Assembly (NCBI RefSeq): GCF_024814355.1
Contig: NZ_JANUXV010000004.1
Coordinates: 62,001-126,000, forward strand
Origin: Gleimia sp. 6138-11-ORH1
GTDB taxonomy: Bacteria > Actinomycetota > Actinomycetes > Actinomycetales > Actinomycetaceae
Reading direction: 5' to 3'
Length of the DNA stretch: 64,000 nt
Shown here: positions 20,102 to 29,380 of the stretch, in pieces
Numbering within the stretch: the stretch's first letter is position 1
How the letters are laid out: every line of letters begins with the position of its first letter
The notes under the pieces: model-generated
Told to the model about the DNA's origin: nothing
The model's input: only the letters and a program-made list of their open reading frames with translations
The model's database searches: none
Program-made: the position numbers and the translations under genes

Positions 20102-20580
20102 TCGGGGGAACCTCCTTTGGTTTCCTCATTTGGTTAAATAGGTGAAACAGTCCGCAAACTTTGTTTTAACGTTATTTTCGGTACTGATGTGAGAGTATCT
20201 GGGATTTACTTTCATTACCTACAGTTTACTCTTTAAATAAACACTCTGTTACTAATTCGTTATTTTTGCTGGGACTTTATGCACTTTTTGAGGCTTTTTA
20301 ATCAACTTCAATCCTCCCTTTGTCCACCAAATCCCCTCCGAAGCGCCCTCCCCCTCCGAAGCGTAACACGCCGAGAAGATTCACTTCGGCGTGTTACGCT
20401 CCGCCCTCGGGAAGAAAACTCTGCCGCCACCACCCAAGTGACCCCCTCCCCACTGGAAAATTTATCCAACCCAGACGGTGAGAAACCTTGCAAACGTAGC
20501 CTTGCAGACAAGAAGAAGCAAACAGAACGGTAAAATGAAGCTAGAATCGATTTTTAAACGCAAATTAGGAAGATCATAAA
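20102..20580. other. Divergent intergenic region putP-rlmB
   Basis: This 479-nt stretch contains the canonical element at 20357-20403 and a CGCCCTCG octamer at 20402-20409 that overlaps its right end. The rlmB ribosome site (AGGAAG) sits at the right edge. The open frames crossing it lack ribosome sites and coding character. Confidence 0.7.
20357..20403. repeat. Canonical 47-nt palindromic element
   Basis: Arms GCGTAACACGCCG (20361-20373) and CGGCGTGTTACGC (20387-20399) flank the 13-nt loop AGAAGATTCACTT. The outer pairs are CGAA against TCCG, so partly mismatched. It sits between divergent genes, which argues against a terminator role. Confidence 0.93.
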
Positions 20581-21561
20581 ATGGCTGGAAATGACGGCGC
20601 GCGACGCCCCACTCCCAAAAGAAAAAAAGGACCCCTAAAAGGCACCGGCGGACACTCCCGTCGAGCCCTGCGTCCCAAAGGCCCCACTCCCAAAGCTGAA
20701 GACCGCGTCTACCACGTAGCCCACAAACGCAAAGTCGCAAAAGAAATAGCCGAAAAAAAGAAAGCCCAAGCAGACGCATACCGCAACCGCACTTCCATTA
20801 AAATCTCCGCCGGAAACGAACTTATCGTCGGACGCAACGCCGTATTTGAAGCAGTCGATGCCGGCATAGAAATTGTCCGCGTATTCCTTGCCGGAAACGC
20901 ATTAGATGAACGAATCGGCAAAGTTATCCGCACGGCAACTGCCCTGGGCGCCCCAATTCTTGAAGTTTCTAAACTAGACTTAGAAAACGCTTCCGGAGAA
21001 GCTGCCCACCAATCAGTAGGCATCGAAGTTCCAGGTTACGAATACTATTGCGCGCAAGACCTCTTAGATCGCGCCGCTGAAAACCATGAAATTCCGCTGA
21101 TTGTCGCCCTCGATCAAGTAACTGACCCACATAATTTAGGTGCGGTAATGCGCTCTGGCGCGGCTTTTGGTGCCACCGGCGTACTCATCTCTGAACGGCG
21201 CTCCGCTTCGGTTAATGCCACCGTTTGGAAAGTCTCTGCCGGAGCTGCCGCCCAGGTGCCTGTAGCTAAAGAAACCAACCTGGTGCGCGCCCTCAAAGAG
21301 TTAAAGGAAGCAGGCTGTTTCATCGTTGGCCTAGATGGAAACGGGGACGTTTCCCTACGGTCATTAGAACTGGCTACTGCCCCACTGGTAATCGTCACCG
21401 GAGCGGAAGGTAAGGGCCTCTCGCGCCTGGTTCGTGAGACTTGTGACCAGATTGTTTCCATTCCAATTTCTGCAAAAATGGAATCTTTAAACGCCGCGGT
21501 TGCTACCGGCATCACTCTTTACGAGGTCGCTTCCAAACGTGCAGAAGCCCTAAGAGCTTAA
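20581..21561 (+). CDS. rlmB: 23S rRNA (guanosine-2'-O-)-methyltransferase RlmB
   Basis: A 326-residue SpoU-family methyltransferase expected to methylate the ribose of G2251 in 23S rRNA. The first 75 residues are a basic, disordered extension as in actinobacterial homologues. A substrate-binding domain (80-155, starting LIVGRNAVFEAV) precedes the knotted SAM domain (165-326). Motifs DPHNLGAVMRSG, IVTGAEGKGLSRL and IPISAKMESLNAAVATGI are all present. Its position next to cysS is the usual actinobacterial order. Confidence 0.95.
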   Translation: MAGNDGARRPTPKRKKGPLKGTGGHSRRALRPKGPTPKAEDRVYHVAHKRKVAKEIAEKKKAQADAYRNRTSIKISAGNELIVGRNAVFEAVDAGIEIVRVFLAGNALDERIGKVIRTATALGAPILEVSKLDLENASGEAAHQSVGIEVPGYEYYCAQDLLDRAAENHEIPLIVALDQVTDPHNLGAVMRSGAAFGATGVLISERRSASVNATVWKVSAGAAAQVPVAKETNLVRALKELKEAGCFIVGLDGNGDVSLRSLELATAPLVIVTGAEGKGLSRLVRETCDQIVSIPISAKMESLNAAVATGITLYEVASKRAEALRA

Positions 21562-21576
21562 ATTATTTTCATCACC

Positions 21577-21623
21577 TAAAGCGTAACTCGCCGTAGTCGA
21601 TCGACTCGGCGAGTTACGCTTTA
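21577..21623. repeat. Canonical 47-nt palindromic element, TCGCC subtype with AT outer pairs
   Basis: Arms GCGTAACTCGCCG (21581-21593) and CGGCGAGTTACGC (21607-21619) flank the 13-nt loop TAGTCGATCGACT, which is itself nearly palindromic. The outer pairs are TAAA/TTTA rather than CGGA/TCCG, so both sides changed together. A further half-site CGGCGTGTTACGC lies at 21655-21667. Confidence 0.93.
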
Positions 21624-21788
21624 AACACGTTAAATTGCCTTCAAAACACCAAGTCGGCGTGTTACGCTCCGCGAAAGAGAATCACCAGCCGGAAAAACCC
21701 TGTCCCCAGCTAAAGGAAACTCCTGTTTTTCCACAGAAAAACTCTGCAGCGGTAGCCTACACCAGAGTAAGCTTGCAATTTTTAGTTT

Positions 21789-22721
21789 ATGAAAACCCAC
21801 GCTTTAAATCGCTCAACTTCCGCCACGCAAAACCCGGCCCCCTCATGTGCAGAAAATCCGCGTCTTTCCCACCAACCCTCTTTAGTTCACGCTCCCAGTA
21901 AAATACTGCAACACACTAAAGAAGTCATGCACCGCACCCGCTCTACGGTAGCTCTCACCCTCTACCCGGCGAGTCTCCTGTATGAGCTTCCCAGCTGGAA
22001 TCTTCCCCAAGAAATCAACGTCTTATACTTTAAGCAAAGAACCTTCAGCAAAACTAAAGTAGGGCGCGACAAGTTCGGAAATGGTATTACGGTACGAAGA
22101 TATTTTCGTAACTTTCCACCCGAAGCAGTAACCGTAATCGACAAGCAACCCATTTTACGTTTGGAATGGCTACTTCTAGATTTCCTACTTCTGAAAAACC
22201 CATATAACGCGCTGGTAACAGCAAACGCTATCTTGCGGAAACTAGTGGGAGCAAGTCGCGAAAATAGTCAGGCACAACAGTTACTCACCCAACGATATTT
22301 AACGTATTTTGAAGCCCTCACCCGTAAATATATTAGTAGCTACTACCAGCAGCGCGTGCTACGCAGAATCAGACTGCTAAACCCTCTGAGTGAATCGCCT
22401 TTAGAATCTGTAATCGAAGTTGCCATCCGCCAGCTTAAATACCGCACTTATAAAACCCAAGCACCGATCCCTCTGCCACACACAACTTTCTACACAGACG
22501 GGTTACTTCCGCGGTTAAAAGTTGTAGTTGAAGCTGATGGAGAGATTAAACGCCGCGCGGATCCAGAGCTAGTCCGCCAACGTTCCCGCGAGCGCCTCAT
22601 AAAATCACTGGGCTATAGAATCATTCGTTTCAGCGCGGACGAATGTTGGGATCGGCATTTGCTGGAAAATATCTGCCGCAAGTTGGCAAAGCGCCCACCG
22701 GTTCACTTACATAAAATATAG
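21789..22721 (+). CDS. DUF559 domain protein (AbiEi-like/endonuclease-fold family)
   Basis: A 310-residue protein. The C-terminal quarter (about 235-300) has the DUF559 pattern, a Vsr/restriction-endonuclease-like fold: VVVEADGEIKRRADPE, RSRERLIKSLGYRIIRFSADE. The middle (55-130) resembles the region after the winged helix in actinobacterial AbiEi/DUF559 proteins (ALTLYPASLLYELP, LRLEWLLLDFLLL). The role is unknown; relatives are annotated as antitoxin-like or endonuclease-like. No toxin partner is adjacent. The start is uncertain: no good ribosome site precedes 21789, and ATG at 21927 is an alternative. Confidence 0.72.
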   Translation: MKTHALNRSTSATQNPAPSCAENPRLSHQPSLVHAPSKILQHTKEVMHRTRSTVALTLYPASLLYELPSWNLPQEINVLYFKQRTFSKTKVGRDKFGNGITVRRYFRNFPPEAVTVIDKQPILRLEWLLLDFLLLKNPYNALVTANAILRKLVGASRENSQAQQLLTQRYLTYFEALTRKYISSYYQQRVLRRIRLLNPLSESPLESVIEVAIRQLKYRTYKTQAPIPLPHTTFYTDGLLPRLKVVVEADGEIKRRADPELVRQRSRERLIKSLGYRIIRFSADECWDRHLLENICRKLAKRPPVHLHKI

Positions 22722-22768
22722 TCCGAGGGCGCCCTCTGACCTCTCCGTAAAGCTCAGGGTTTAAAGGA

Positions 22769-24229
22769 TCACGCTAAATGCCAGCGAGCCCCTTCGGGGG
22801 AATCTTCAACTATAATCCCCGCAGCCGTTAAACGATCTCTTAAATCATCGGCTTTAGCCCAATCTTTTTCAGCGCGGGCTTGAGCGCGTTCAGCTATCAC
22901 TGCGGTTACTAAATGATCTAAAGCCTGTTGCATTTGCCCTTCGCCTTGCATATTTCCAAATACGAAAGGAGCCCACTGAGCAGAACCAGGATCCAACCCT
23001 AAGATCGCTAACATAGCGCGGACATCCCAAAGTGCTTGGTACATACGTTCAAAATCCGACGCAGAAATAGCTGAATTTCCGGCTTTTAAATGCTCGTAGA
23101 TGACAGCTAAAGCACCTGCAACGTTTAGATCATCATCCATTGCCTGGCAAAATGCTTCAGGTAATGGATGGCTTGCAAGGGCGTCCTCGGGAATCTCAGG
23201 AAGCTGCTGTTGCTGCGCCAACTGCGTGGCTCGGGTAACAAAACCAGCGAAACGTTCCCAGGTAGCTTGGGCAGCTGCAATAGTTTCTTCGCCGTATTCC
23301 ACGGTGGACCTGTGGTGCACTGTTCCCAACGCGAATCTGAGGACTGGGGCGGGCACGGTTTCTAAAATATCGGCAACTAGCAGCGAGTTACCTAAAGATT
23401 TAGACATTTTTTCACCTTTTAAGGTGACCCACGCATTATGCACCCACATTTGGGCGAAGCCCCAGCCTGCGCCGTGGGATTGTGCCTGTTCATTTTCGTG
23501 GTGTGGGAAGCGCAGGTCAATCCCCCCACCGTGGATATCGAATGTCTCCCCCAGGTAGCGTTCTGACATGGCGGAACATTCTAAATGCCAGCCGGGACGT
23601 CCTTTCCCCCAGGGGGATTCCCACGCTGCGGTAGTCGGTTCAGTGGGTTTCCACGCTTTCCAAAGCGCAAAATCTCGGGGGTCTTTCTTCCCAGCTTCGG
23701 TTGCTGCGTCGATTTGCGATTCGTCTTCAGTGGTGCGCATATTTGCTAGTTCTTGACGAGTTAAAGAACCGTAGTCGTCCAGAGAATGCACATCAAAATA
23801 AACGTTACCTTGCCCATCTGCGTAGGCGTGGCCGCGTTCCATGAGGCGTTCGATCAGGTGTAGTTGGTCGGTTATGTGCGCGGTTGCGCGAGGTTCAAAA
23901 GTGGGTGGGAGCAGACCCAATGCTTCGTATGCGGCGGCGAACTCGCGTTCAAATTTCGCTGCCCATGCCCACCACGGCTGGTTCGCTTCGGCTGATTTGC
24001 GTAAAATTTTGTCGTCGATATCGGTGATATTGCGAATGTAGGTGACCTCTATCCCGTTGTATTTTAACCAACGGATTAATGTGTCAAAAGCTACTGCTGA
24101 ACGCATATGTCCAATGTGGGGACTGCCTTGTACAGTTGCACCGCAGAGGTATATTCCCACGTGTCCTGGTTTAACTGGTTTTAAAGGTTCGACAGTGCGA
24201 GTAGCTGAATTATATAGATGGAGGTTCAC
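22769..24229 (-). CDS. cysS: Cysteinyl-tRNA synthetase
   Basis: A 486-residue class I synthetase that charges tRNA-Cys. The zinc/cysteine-binding LCGATVQGSPHIGHMRS block includes the HIGH motif near residue 38. GGGIDLRFPHHENEQAQSHGA and the KMSKSLGNS signature (about 275) follow. The C-terminal anticodon-binding region ends WAKADDLRDRLTAAGI-EDSPEGARW, which is diagnostic of CysS. MshC, the mycothiol-pathway relative, is less likely given the length, this C-terminus and the rlmB/ispF context. It converges on the DUF559 gene with a short GAGGGCGCCCTC palindrome between them. Confidence 0.96.
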   Translation of the reverse strand: MNLHLYNSATRTVEPLKPVKPGHVGIYLCGATVQGSPHIGHMRSAVAFDTLIRWLKYNGIEVTYIRNITDIDDKILRKSAEANQPWWAWAAKFEREFAAAYEALGLLPPTFEPRATAHITDQLHLIERLMERGHAYADGQGNVYFDVHSLDDYGSLTRQELANMRTTEDESQIDAATEAGKKDPRDFALWKAWKPTEPTTAAWESPWGKGRPGWHLECSAMSERYLGETFDIHGGGIDLRFPHHENEQAQSHGAGWGFAQMWVHNAWVTLKGEKMSKSLGNSLLVADILETVPAPVLRFALGTVHHRSTVEYGEETIAAAQATWERFAGFVTRATQLAQQQQLPEIPEDALASHPLPEAFCQAMDDDLNVAGALAVIYEHLKAGNSAISASDFERMYQALWDVRAMLAILGLDPGSAQWAPFVFGNMQGEGQMQQALDHLVTAVIAERAQARAEKDWAKADDLRDRLTAAGIIVEDSPEGARWHLA

Positions 24230-24314
24230 TCTTCCAGGTTAGCTGATTTTTAGCGTGAAGTTCTACCTCTGCGAGGTTTCTTGTAGCTGTTTTCCCGTTC
24301 CCTAACTCTCTTTC

Positions 24315-24420
24315 GCGGAGCGTAACACGCCGAGTTCATTTAACTGCACTCCTCACTATAGTCACTATCTGCGGAGCGTAACACGCCGTTTACAGTATAT
24401 TCGGCGTGTTACGCTCGCGG
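24315..24420. repeat. Half-site plus canonical 47-nt palindromic element
   Basis: A single arm GCGTAACACGCCG lies at 24320-24332. A full element follows: arms at 24376-24388 and 24402-24414 with the 13-nt loop TTTACAGTATATT. One C of the outer right TCCG is missing. The site separates the divergent cysS and ispF genes, so it lies in or near both promoters. Confidence 0.92.
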
Positions 24421-24483
24421 GTTTAGGTAAGGTGGGGACTTGCTCCAGTACTTTTTCGGCATATCGTGTCATAAAATCTTGTT

Positions 24484-24972
24484 ATGACTACTTTTCCTGA
24501 ACTACGCACGGGCATTGGTACCGATGTTCACGCTTTTGCTGCTGCCGATTCTGGCAAAGAAATGTGGTTGGCCTGCTTACAATGGCCAAATGAAGTTGGT
24601 TTAGAGGGACACTCTGACGCTGACGTGGTGGCGCACGCCTGTTGTGATGCCTTATTTGCTGCTGCTGGCCTGGGTGATTTAGGCACACATTTTGGGACTT
24701 CCCGCCCCGAGTGGGCGGGGGCTTCGGGAGAAGCTTTACTGAAAGAAACTTTACGAATCATTTCCGAGGACGGTTGGAAAGTCCTTTCAGTTTCAGTGCA
24801 GGTAATCGGAAACCGTCCGCGAATTGGTGCTCGACGTGTGGAAGCCCAACAGCGTTTAACAGAGATTATTGGCGCGCCCGTTAACTTTGGTGCTTCAACG
24901 ACTGATCATCTGGGGTTTGCTGGTCGCGGTGAAGGGTTGCTGGGGATTGCTACTGCCTTATTAGCTCGCTAA
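24484..24972 (+). CDS. ispF: 2-C-methyl-D-erythritol 2,4-cyclodiphosphate synthase
   Basis: A 162-residue enzyme of the MEP isoprenoid pathway that cyclises CDP-methylerythritol 2-phosphate with loss of CMP. Metal ligands D14 and H16 lie in GIGTDVHAF, and the third His lies in [17 protein letters not shown]. The C-terminus carries [14 protein letters not shown]. Length is normal. The partner ispD is 1.7 kb away behind an MFS gene, a small departure from the usual adjacent ispD-ispF order. Confidence 0.95.
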   Translation: MTTFPELRTGIGTDVHAFAAADSGKEMWLACLQWPNEVGLEGHSDADVVAHACCDALFAAAGLGDLGTHFGTSRPEWAGASGEALLKETLRIISEDGWKVLSVSVQVIGNRPRIGARRVEAQQRLTEIIGAPVNFGASTTDHLGFAGRGEGLLGIATALLAR

Positions 24973-24987
24973 CTAAACTCTCCTTCG

Positions 24988-25034
24988 CGGAGCGTAACAC
25001 GCCGAGAAGATTTTCTTCGGCGTGTTACGCTCCG
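24988..25034. repeat. Canonical 47-nt palindromic element
   Basis: Arms GCGTAACACGCCG (24992-25004) and CGGCGTGTTACGC (25018-25030) flank the 13-nt loop AGAAGATTTTCTT. Outer CGGA/TCCG pairs are complete. It lies directly before a separate terminator. Confidence 0.94.
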
Positions 25035-25040
25035 AAAATT

Positions 25041-25087
25041 AAGAGGGGATTACCTGACGCAGTTTGCGACTGGTAATCCCCTCTTTT
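25041..25087. terminator. Bidirectional terminator between ispF and the MFS gene
   Basis: AAGAGGGGATTACC (25041-25054) pairs perfectly with its complement at 25072-25085. T-rich sequence follows on the plus strand, and AATTTTC on the minus strand. The two flanking genes converge here. Confidence 0.85.
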
Positions 25088-25119
25088 AAGGTTGGTAGTT
25101 TTGCGGTTATCGTTAGCTT

Positions 25120-26505
25120 TTATTTACCGTCAAAGGAGTTTAGGTGAGCGTGTTTTTCTTTGACGGGAATAAGCATGAGCATCCCCACTAGCAGGATTGA
25201 AATAATTCCTAAGATGCCAAAATGTGCGGACTGTTGCCCGGGGCTTACGTAGTTTAATCCGATAGTTACGAAAAGACCGTACATTGCGGGAGCTAGGAAG
25301 GAAACTGCGCGCCCAGTGGTGGCATATAATCCGAAGACTTCTCCTTCTCTGCCTTCGGGAATAACTCTGCCGAGGAATGATCTGGAAGCGGATTGGGCGG
25401 GTCCTACGAATCCTGCCAAAGTTAAGCCTGCTATCCAGAAAACTGTTTTTCCTTCACTGTGGAAGAAGAAAACGATTAGTCCCATGCAGATCATTACGAA
25501 TAAAGAAATCATGATGGTTTTCTTCGGGCCAATCCCGTCATCTACCCATCCGAAGATAATCGTAACTGCTGCTGCTACAACATTAGACGCTACGGCGAAA
25601 AGAATAATTTCTGAGTCAGAAAACGCAAAGGTTACTTTAGCTAAGATCGCCCCGTAGGTGAAAACTCCCGCCAGTCCGTCACGGAAAATCGCGGAAGCGA
25701 AAAGGAAAAATAGGGTATGGGGGGCTTCTTTATAAAGCCGTTTTACGGTTTTTACAAGGTGACGGTAGGATTCGACGATAGTTTCTGGAGCCTCCTCCTC
25801 ATGCCCTTCAAGTTTACGTCCCGGTATCGCGAAAATTACTGGTAGCGCAGAGAGCCCAAACCAGAAAGCGGCAATCACCATGGCGGCTCGCACGTGCATT
25901 CCGTCATCTTTGGGGAATGGGAAAAGCGGATTATCTCCTAGGAAAAGGATTAGCAGAAGGAAAAGCAGAACGATGCCCCCCAGGTAGCCTGCAGCCCAGC
26001 CGATACCGGATACTCGCCCCATATTTTCAGGGGTGGAGATGCGTCCAAGCATAGCGTTGTAGTTTACCGAGGCAAACTCGAAGAAGATATTTCCAGCTGA
26101 GAGCAGAATAATCCCCAGCCAAAGAGCGCCTTGCATTCCAAAAGTTGAGCCGGGGCGGACAAAGAACATTCCCAATAAGGCTGCGAAAACCACGAGGGAA
26201 TTCGCTCCCAGCCAGAAAGTGCCTTTGCCTTTCCTGTCTGCGCGTTGTCCACTGATTGGAGCGGTGAGAGCAATGATGATACCTGCGATGGTTAAACCCC
26301 AGGAGAGTTTAATAGAGGATTCTGAGGGATCTCCGAAAAGGCTTGAAACCAGGTAGGTGGAGAACACGAAAGTGGTTGCTACCGCGTTGAATGCGGCAGA
26401 TCCCCAGTCCCAGATTGCCCACGAGAGAATGGTTTTATTCAGGAGTTTGCCTTTTTTCGGTTCCTTCTGAGAATTTTTGTCAGTATTTATTACTGCACTC
26501 ATCAT
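25120..26505 (-). CDS. MFS transporter, UMF1 (Atg22-like) family
   Basis: A 461-residue major facilitator with about 12 hydrophobic segments. The N-terminus has the UMF1 signature SWAIWDWGSAAFNAVATTFVFSTYL near residue 28. GRVSGIGWAAGYLGG and FVGPAQSASRSFLGRVIPEGREGEVFGLY are also typical of this family. The substrate is unknown; relatives are linked to metabolite export or vacuolar amino-acid efflux. AAGGA precedes the ATG. The neighbouring isoprenoid genes give no obvious clue. Confidence 0.87.
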   Translation of the reverse strand: MMSAVINTDKNSQKEPKKGKLLNKTILSWAIWDWGSAAFNAVATTFVFSTYLVSSLFGDPSESSIKLSWGLTIAGIIIALTAPISGQRADRKGKGTFWLGANSLVVFAALLGMFFVRPGSTFGMQGALWLGIILLSAGNIFFEFASVNYNAMLGRISTPENMGRVSGIGWAAGYLGGIVLLFLLLILFLGDNPLFPFPKDDGMHVRAAMVIAAFWFGLSALPVIFAIPGRKLEGHEEEAPETIVESYRHLVKTVKRLYKEAPHTLFFLFASAIFRDGLAGVFTYGAILAKVTFAFSDSEIILFAVASNVVAAAVTIIFGWVDDGIGPKKTIMISLFVMICMGLIVFFFHSEGKTVFWIAGLTLAGFVGPAQSASRSFLGRVIPEGREGEVFGLYATTGRAVSFLAPAMYGLFVTIGLNYVSPGQQSAHFGILGIISILLVGMLMLIPVKEKHAHLNSFDGK

Positions 26506-26664
26506 TTGTCCTTCAACTTTTCAATGACAATGCTTTTCTAAATTTACCTAACAAACGTCTTTTACCGGTTATTAAAAGCCGTTATGAAAAACTTTCCGCC
26601 TAGTTTCGACATTTTCTCGCCGGATAGTTGTCGTTTCTTCCCGAGGGCGGTTTCTGTAACTTTC

Positions 26665-27408
26665 CTATCCGCTGGAAGGGTTAAGAGTGACTAGACTTCG
26701 AGCAATTTCCAGATCAAAAGGAGTAGTAATTTTTAAACTAAATTCACTGCCGGCTACCAGTGCCACTGGTTCATTTACTAGTTGCATTAGTGAAGCATCG
26801 TCAGTGAATTCGCCTGTTTGGTTTGCCTGCGCTTTTTGGTGTGCCCTTAGGATAGTTTGGTATTTGAATCCCTGAGGAGTTTGTACGGCACGCAAAGTGG
26901 AACGGTCTGGAGTTTCCCCTGCCCATTCGCCTGTTTGATTCACAACTTTAGTGAGCGTATCCACTACGGGAAGAACGGGGATTACCGCGTTTACTTCCTC
27001 TAACTTGTCGCTTATTCGATCGATTACTTCAGTTGGCATGAGGCAGCGTGCCGCATCGTGAATTAGTACTTTTGCTTGGGGGATAACTTTTGTGATGGCT
27101 AGTTTTTCGGCTAGTTTTTCTATCCCAAGTAAACCTTGGTATACACTCGCTTGTCTGGAGGGACCACCCTTTACTACCAGCACTTGGGGGGCGCCCTCGA
27201 AAATCTTTTCAAACTGAGAAAAAATCTCCCTGTCAGCCGGAGCGGTAACTACCACCCCTGCCACCTGCGGGTGCTGTGTGAAAGTTTTAACCGCTCGTTC
27301 AACTAGGCTAATTCCATTCAAACAAACCAGGGCTTTGGGCTGTGAATAACCTAATCTGCTTCCTGAACCCGCTGCTGTAACTACCGCAAAGATATTTTTC
27401 ACGAACAC
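26665..27408 (-). CDS. ispD: 2-C-methyl-D-erythritol 4-phosphate cytidylyltransferase
   Basis: A 247-residue MEP-pathway enzyme that transfers CMP from CTP to methylerythritol 4-phosphate. The nucleotide-binding loop AAGSGSRLGYSQPKAL is near residue 12, with VLIHDAARCL near 112 and ALVAGSEFSLKITTPFDLEIA at the end. The start is a GTG directly after the carD stop (27409). A second GTG at 27402 is better spaced from AGGTG and may be the real one. Co-transcription with carD is standard in Actinobacteria. Confidence 0.94.
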   Translation of the reverse strand: MFVKNIFAVVTAAGSGSRLGYSQPKALVCLNGISLVERAVKTFTQHPQVAGVVVTAPADREIFSQFEKIFEGAPQVLVVKGGPSRQASVYQGLLGIEKLAEKLAITKVIPQAKVLIHDAARCLMPTEVIDRISDKLEEVNAVIPVLPVVDTLTKVVNQTGEWAGETPDRSTLRAVQTPQGFKYQTILRAHQKAQANQTGEFTDDASLMQLVNEPVALVAGSEFSLKITTPFDLEIARSLVTLNPSSG

Positions 27409-27927
27409 CTATTTGTCACTTTCTGATGCTGGCATACCAGAGTGTGGATTTTCTAAAATCTCATCTAAACAGATTTCTGCTTGCGCATGATCAACACCTT
27501 TTGCAAGCACCACTTCAGAAGCCAGAATCTGCCGAGCTTTAACAAGCATTCGTTTTTCACCTGCGGATAAACCGCGAGACGCTTCGCGACGAGTCAAATC
27601 CCGCACCACCTCAGCAATACTTTTAATATCCCCCGAAGCTATCTTCTCTTGATTTTGCTTATAACGGCGCGACCACACTGCCGGTTCGTCATCAGTTTCT
27701 TCGTGTAAGATATCGACAACCGCTTGAAACCCAGTCTCATCAACAACATCTCGAGCGCCGACTAAATCAACATTTTCAGCGGGTACTTGAATCGTGAGAT
27801 CCCCTTGGAGAACTCGTAAAGTTAAATAAGTCCGTTTTTCTCCCTTGAACTCACGAACGTCAATCGCTTCAATCCTTGCAGCGCCATGGTGCGGATAAAC
27901 AATTGTTTCACCAACTCGTAAGGTCAT
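27409..27927 (-). CDS. carD: CarD-family RNA polymerase-binding transcription regulator
   Basis: A 172-residue protein that binds RNA polymerase beta and stabilises open complexes, especially at rRNA promoters. The N-terminal domain starts [16 protein letters not shown]. The C-terminal helical domain includes [41 protein letters not shown] and EVVLAK. A strong AGGAGGT ribosome site precedes the ATG. Length is slightly above the mycobacterial protein. It is immediately upstream of ispD. Confidence 0.95.
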   Translation of the reverse strand: MTLRVGETIVYPHHGAARIEAIDVREFKGEKRTYLTLRVLQGDLTIQVPAENVDLVGARDVVDETGFQAVVDILHEETDDEPAVWSRRYKQNQEKIASGDIKSIAEVVRDLTRREASRGLSAGEKRMLVKARQILASEVVLAKGVDHAQAEICLDEILENPHSGMPASESDK

Positions 27928-27998
27928 GATGACCTCCTGACATTTGACATGACCTTCTTCAGTTTATCAGTTGCCCCATATTCGCATTACTGTTTACG

Positions 27999-28045
27999 CG
28001 AAGCGTAACTCGCCGGATTCATTTTCTTCGGCGAGTTACGCTCCG
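27999..28045. repeat. Canonical 47-nt palindromic element, TCGCC subtype
   Basis: Arms GCGTAACTCGCCG (28003-28015) and CGGCGAGTTACGC (28029-28041) flank the 13-nt loop GATTCATTTTCTT. It lies between the carD start and the gpmA stop. Confidence 0.93.
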
Positions 28046-28111
28046 CGATAAACTATCGCTACCTAAAATCTTGCCCGGACAATCTGTCCTCTATAAGTGT
28101 TTGAAATAGAT

Positions 28112-28142
28112 CGGTGGGGCACTCAAAACGAGTGCCCCACCG
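28112..28142 (-). terminator. Strong hairpin downstream of gpmA
   Basis: CGGTGGGGCACTC pairs perfectly with GAGTGCCCCACCG around a 5-nt loop, 31 nt after the gpmA stop. The following minus-strand tail is only modestly T-rich (ATCTATTTC), so it may also serve to stabilise the mRNA end. Confidence 0.75.
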
Positions 28143-28172
28143 ACAAGATATTTACAGTTTAACTACCAGATT

Positions 28173-28907
28173 TTATTTACCCTGATTAGCTACGGCGTCG
28201 ATCTTTGCCTGCGCATCTGGATCTAGGTATGTGCCGCCCTTCTTGATTGGCACCAGGTTTTCGTCCAGTTCGTAAAGCAATGGGATACCGGTGGGAATAT
28301 TAACACCCACAATGTCATCGTCTGAGATACCATCCAAGTGCTTTACAATCGCCCGTAAAGAGTTACCGTGCGCAGCAATCATAACGGTTTTGCCGCTCTT
28401 AATAACTGGAACAATGGTTTCTTCCCAGTAGGGAAGCATACGAGCCAACACGTCTTTGAGGCATTCAGTTGCAGGGATTGGTTCGCCTGCGTAACGAGGA
28501 TCGGCGTCTTGGGAGAATTCGGAACCAAGCTCGATTGCTGGTGGTGGCACGTCGTAGGAACGGCGCCAGAGCATGAACTGTTCGTCTCCGTACTGGTCGC
28601 GGATTTCTTTCTTATCTTTTCCTTGCAACGCACCGTAGTGACGTTCGTTTAGACGCCAGTCGCGGTGAACTGGAATCCAGTGTCGGTCGCAAGCATCCAA
28701 TGCTAGGTTTGCGGTCATAATCGCACGGCGCAACATGGAGGTGAAGAGAACTTCAGGCAGGATGCCTTCCTTCTTCAGAAGTTCACCACCGTGGGTTGCT
28801 TCTTCTCGTCCCAGATCAGAAAGTGGAACGTCTACCCAACCGGTGAATAGGTTTAGAGCGTTCCATTCGGATTGTCCGTGACGTAACAGTACCAGCTTGT
28901 AAGTCAT
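28173..28907 (-). CDS. gpmA: 2,3-bisphosphoglycerate-dependent phosphoglycerate mutase
   Basis: A 244-residue glycolytic enzyme interconverting 3- and 2-phosphoglycerate. The phospho-histidine motif [18 protein letters not shown] begins at residue 6. [27 protein letters not shown] and the second catalytic His in [16 protein letters not shown] follow. I start at 28907 because AGAGGA precedes it and the enzyme begins [11 protein letters not shown]. The longer in-frame start at 29000 would add 31 residues absent from the family. Confidence 0.95.
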   Translation of the reverse strand: MTYKLVLLRHGQSEWNALNLFTGWVDVPLSDLGREEATHGGELLKKEGILPEVLFTSMLRRAIMTANLALDACDRHWIPVHRDWRLNERHYGALQGKDKKEIRDQYGDEQFMLWRRSYDVPPPAIELGSEFSQDADPRYAGEPIPATECLKDVLARMLPYWEETIVPVIKSGKTVMIAAHGNSLRAIVKHLDGISDDDIVGVNIPTGIPLLYELDENLVPIKKGGTYLDPDAQAKIDAVANQGK

Positions 28908-29380
28908 GAGGATTCCTCTCAAATGCGGATTTTCTTTGGGTTCCGTTTTGACCCGTATGGTTCTATTGTAGTGGATTTTGCGGCAATAAGAACGGGACAT
29001 TTGGCCAGGTTAGTTGCGTTGGGTTCGCAATTTTTCCGAGGGCGGTCAAAATCAATTCGGCGTGTTACGCTCGCGGTTTTGGAAAGGGTTTACTCCGCCC
29101 TCGCTGTATTTATGTATGTGAGGCAACCTTATTTACTGTATGCCCTGTGCCCTTAATGTTTTCTCCCCAGCTTTCTTTTCCTTTGCGGGCTGCGCTTCTT
29201 GCCAAGGTAACTTTCCAGCAAACTCTTCCCGTACCAAGGTAACTTTTTCGGAGCGTAACACGCCGAGTTTACGACTGAAGTTAAACTTGGTTCTTTTGCA
29301 CTGGGATTTTCGACAGGTTCCGCTAACTTTTCTTCTTTTCAAAGGGCACAGAAAATACAGTTATTGCTAAAGTTGTATGC
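28908..29380. other. Divergent intergenic region gpmA-yibE/F with outward-facing half-sites
   Basis: This 473-nt stretch holds a CGGCGTGTTACGC half-site at 29058-29070, a GCGTAACACGCCG half-site at 29253-29265, and octamers at 29037-29044 (CGAGGGCG) and 29096-29103 (CGCCCTCG). The two half-sites are in the reverse order of a normal element, so they do not bracket one palindrome. No gene was recognised. Confidence 0.7.
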